64,000 nt of DNA, from positions 1 to 64,000 of the forward strand of contig CAYUPL010000006.1 of assembly GCA_964446655.1 (NCBI GenBank). Reading direction: 5' to 3'. Origin of the DNA: Desulfopila_A sp964446655. Its GTDB lineage: Bacteria > Desulfobacterota > Desulfobulbia > Desulfobulbales > Desulfocapsaceae. This document shows positions 61,563 through 64,000 of this stretch, piece by piece; the stretch's first letter is position 1; each line of letters begins with the position of its first letter. The notes under the pieces are model-generated. The model searched no databases and was not told the DNA's origin. It worked only from the letters and a program-made list of their open reading frames with translations. The translations under genes were made by a program, and so were the position numbers.

Positions 61563-62402
61563 CTAATTGTCATGTCCGTACTGTCCTCCATTCTGGAGTC
61601 GTCTCTCCATTATAGAGACGGCAAAAGATAGAGATATTGTAATCAGCAGGTACATCAGAGCAATCGTGAACCAGATTTCAAAGGTGAGAAAAGTTTCGGC
61701 GATAATACTTTGGGCCTGCATGGTCAGATCATAGATAGCGATAGTTGACACCAGGGCGGAGTCTTTTATCAGTGATATGGCTTGATTGGTCAAAGGCGGC
61801 AGGGTGTTGCGAATGGCCTGCGGTAAAATGATGTGACGATATGTCAAATACCTGCCAAGGCCGAGACTGAAGCTTGCTTCCTGCTGACCTGAGTCAATGG
61901 AAAGAATTCCCGAGCGAATGATCTCGGAAACATAGGCGCCCTCAAAAAGGCTCAGAGCCACTACGGCAGCGGTAAAGCGCTCCAGGCCAAGTACGGGTCC
62001 CAGAACAAAATAGATAAAAAATATCTGGATCAGCAGGGGTGTATTGCGCATCGACTCAAGGTACAGTCTGGCGAATAAACGGGCAACCGGCGCATTTGAG
62101 AGGCGCAGCAGTGCGGTGACAATACCGATACCTAGAGCAAAAAAAAGACTGATGGCCGATATCTGTAGAGTAACTTTAAGACCATCCAGTAGCGGTCCGC
62201 TCTGCAAACCATGTTCATCAAGGGTGTAAATGTATTTGCCGATCTGGTACCATTGCCAGTTATAGCCGAGCCCTGCAATGCTCAGGGAGAAAAGGTAGGT
62301 TAGAAAAGCCAACATCAACATAAACTGTATGATGTCAGGCAGCGGCGAGGCACGTCGCCGGATGGGCCTGGTTATGGTTTTCCGGGGCAGAGAAGGTGTC
62401 AT
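61563..62402 (-). CDS. Polar amino acid ABC transporter permease
   Basis: 279 aa. HisM/GlnP-type permease: N-terminal helix about 25-45, then a loop without the long beta insert of the 55621 permease, and the EAA loop GQQEASFSLGLGRYLTYRHIIL. First gene of the minus-strand set, 46 bases before the binding-protein gene. With 59639 it may form a permease heterodimer. Confidence 0.9.
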   Translation of the reverse strand: MTPSLPRKTITRPIRRRASPLPDIIQFMLMLAFLTYLFSLSIAGLGYNWQWYQIGKYIYTLDEHGLQSGPLLDGLKVTLQISAISLFFALGIGIVTALLRLSNAPVARLFARLYLESMRNTPLLIQIFFIYFVLGPVLGLERFTAAVVALSLFEGAYVSEIIRSGILSIDSGQQEASFSLGLGRYLTYRHIILPQAIRNTLPPLTNQAISLIKDSALVSTIAIYDLTMQAQSIIAETFLTFEIWFTIALMYLLITISLSFAVSIMERRLQNGGQYGHDN

Positions 62403-62559
62403 GTCATTGTCTGTAGAATATCTGTCAGGTCACGCAAGTATTCAAGATCGCATGAGATACATGAAAACAGAGGAAAATTCTCGATTTGTCGACTACGATA
62501 ATCACAGAGAACAAAAAAATAAAGGTAACCGGCTCCGACAGAGGGAAAGGGAGCAGCTA

Positions 62560-64000
62560 TCAGTCATTTTCTCCGGCAAGCTGTGCCCTGGTCATTTCGG
62601 TAATTGTGCGGAAGTCAATTTTCCCCGAACCCATTTTAGGCAGATCTTCCATGATATGAAAAATTTTAGGGATGGCGATCTTCGGCAGATGCTCCGCCAG
62701 TTTTTTCTGGACAGCTTTTTCATCAACCTTGGTGGTAACGACTGCCACAATTTTTGCACCTTTGATGGAGTCGGGAACCTCTACAACACAGCACTGTGCA
62801 TCTTCGGGGATGAGACGGTCAAGTACCGATTCGATCTTGACCAGTGAGACCATTTCTCCTCCTATTTTAACGAACCTCTTCAGCCTGCCGACATGCCAGA
62901 GATAGCCGTCTTCGTCAAGATTACCCATGTCACCGGTATCATACCACCCTCGACGGATATGCATTGAGGTCTGCTCAAAATCATTGAAGTATCCCTTCAT
63001 GACATTGTCGCCTTTGACCAGAATCCGGCCATCTTCTCCGGGACCACATTCTTCTCCTGTCTCATAGTTTTCTATTCTGACCTGTACTCCCTCGATGGGT
63101 TTGCCGACACTGCCGGGTTTGTTTGCCTCGGGGCAGTTTGCCGAGATTACCGGAGAACATTCCGTGGCGCCATATCCCTCGTAGAGCGTGATGTCATGTT
63201 TTTCCTTGAAACCATCCCGCAGGGTCTCCGGACATTTATCGGCACCACAGAGCATGATACGCAGACTGTCAAAATCACCAGGCTCTGATTTACGCAGATA
63301 GCCCCAGAAAAAAGATGGTGTGCCCACCAGAAAGGTGGCTTTCTCCTCACGAACGATATCACAGATCTTTTTAAAGTCCAAAGGGTTGGCATAGGCCAGC
63401 ATGGTCATGCCGTGGTGGATGGGGATCCACATATTGGTAGTGAGGCCAAAGACATGAAAAAGGGGCAGCGAAGCGAGAAAGACGTCCTCGCTGACAAAGT
63501 TGAATCGTTCGGAGGCCGAGAGAATATTGGCACTTATGTTTTTATGGGTCAGTTGCACGGCTTTCGGGTCTTTTTCGCTGCCGCTGGTGAAAAGAATGAC
63601 GGCGGTATCATCCGGCCGGCCGCCATGGACAAGCATTTTGATGATGGAAAGGGGCAGTTTGGATATCAGGGCGGCTCTGACTTTCTGCAGGCCGGAGAGA
63701 TTTGCCATGATATCTTCGAGGTATATCATCCCTTCCACATGGGGGCATTCTATTTTTTCCAGCAAGGCCCTTGAAGTGACAATGGTTTTAAAATCACATT
63801 TTTTCTGGGCATAGATGGCGTTTTGTCCGGCGCCGGTGGAATAATTGATCATAACAGGAATTCTGCCGCTCATCAAAATACCGAGTTTGGCCAGCATGCA
63901 CCCCGCCGAAGTGGGAACCATCACCCCGACAAAGCCTTTGTCAAGTTTTCTAAAATACTTGGAGAGAAGAATGCTTGCCAGAAGGGCTCTGTTATAGGAG
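62560..64000 (-). CDS. AMP-forming acyl-CoA/acyl-ACP synthetase (partial, runs off the window)
   Basis: C-terminal 480 codons or so. The frame is open to the last base of the window, so the N-terminus is outside. Adenylation domain: P-loop LFTSGSEKDPKAVQLTHKN, YEGYGATECSPVIS, WYDTGDMGNLDEDGYLWHVGRLKRFVKIGGE, and the catalytic Lys near KMGSGKIDFR at the C-terminus. N-terminal VGVMVPTSAGCMLAKLG resembles Aas-type acyl-ACP synthetases. It activates fatty or other carboxylic acids with ATP, and the substrate is not predictable. Confidence 0.88.
   Translation of the reverse strand, partial: SYNRALLASILLSKYFRKLDKGFVGVMVPTSAGCMLAKLGILMSGRIPVMINYSTGAGQNAIYAQKKCDFKTIVTSRALLEKIECPHVEGMIYLEDIMANLSGLQKVRAALISKLPLSIIKMLVHGGRPDDTAVILFTSGSEKDPKAVQLTHKNISANILSASERFNFVSEDVFLASLPLFHVFGLTTNMWIPIHHGMTMLAYANPLDFKKICDIVREEKATFLVGTPSFFWGYLRKSEPGDFDSLRIMLCGADKCPETLRDGFKEKHDITLYEGYGATECSPVISANCPEANKPGSVGKPIEGVQVRIENYETGEECGPGEDGRILVKGDNVMKGYFNDFEQTSMHIRRGWYDTGDMGNLDEDGYLWHVGRLKRFVKIGGEMVSLVKIESVLDRLIPEDAQCCVVEVPDSIKGAKIVAVVTTKVDEKAVQKKLAEHLPKIAIPKIFHIMEDLPKMGSGKIDFRTITEMTRAQLAGEND

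Noticed and set aside
1..64000. CRISPR array, tRNA or rRNA genes, prophage, intact IS element
   Set aside because: I read for regularly spaced repeats, tRNA-like ends and transposase frames and found none.

Overview
The window looks like chromosome of a Gram-negative, anaerobic, sulfate-reducer-like bacterium of the Desulfobacterota (Desulfobulbales-like). This is an inference from gene content: a Tat-exported periplasmic [NiFe] hydrogenase with its full maturation set, a six-subunit Rnf complex in the order C-D-G-E-A-B, a PrkA/YeaH/SpoVR locus, NikR, a chemoreceptor with a Cys-rich insert, and a probable selenoprotein. No rRNA, tRNA, CRISPR array, prophage or intact insertion sequence was seen.

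Layout. 1-8.6 kb: ridA, then a four-gene operon of two PrkA-type kinases flanking YeaH and SpoVR. 8.8-14.1 kb: tpx, pgeF, an OmpR-type two-component pair, an EEP-family hydrolase and hemC. 14.3-24.3 kb (minus strand): ten tightly packed genes, hyaA-hyaB-hyaC-hypF-hypC-hypD-hypE-hyaD-hypA-hypB, which carry both the hydrogenase and everything needed to build its active site. 24.7-34.5 kb: pcnB, a nitronate-monooxygenase-like gene, hisS, aspS, a small membrane protein, hslO, a chalcone-isomerase-like periplasmic protein, nikR and an EamA exporter. 35-42 kb: a dihydroorotate-dehydrogenase-like gene and rnfCDGEAB. 42-47 kb: a hybrid histidine kinase overlapping a periplasmic binding protein, and a second EamA exporter. 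47.1-51.8 kb (minus strand): an MFS transporter, a MetE-like protein, a broken ModF-like double ABC ATPase and a DsbA/FrnE-family protein whose first active-site Cys codon is UGA. 52-62.4 kb: a chemoreceptor and two polar-amino-acid ABC transporter sets separated by a glycerophosphodiesterase and an MFS gene. The window ends inside an acyl-CoA/acyl-ACP synthetase gene.

How the parts fit. The hydrogenase feeds electrons from H2 to a membrane cytochrome b, Rnf couples ferredoxin/NAD redox exchange to an ion gradient, and NikR probably adjusts nickel supply for the hydrogenase.

The observations most worth checking are the UGA-containing FrnE gene with a SECIS-like hairpin just downstream of the UGA, an RnfA carrying an extra exported Ig-like domain, the ModF gene cut by a TAA next to a degenerate Walker A motif, a leader upstream of rnfC with mutually exclusive hairpins, and the paired divergent PrkA kinases.
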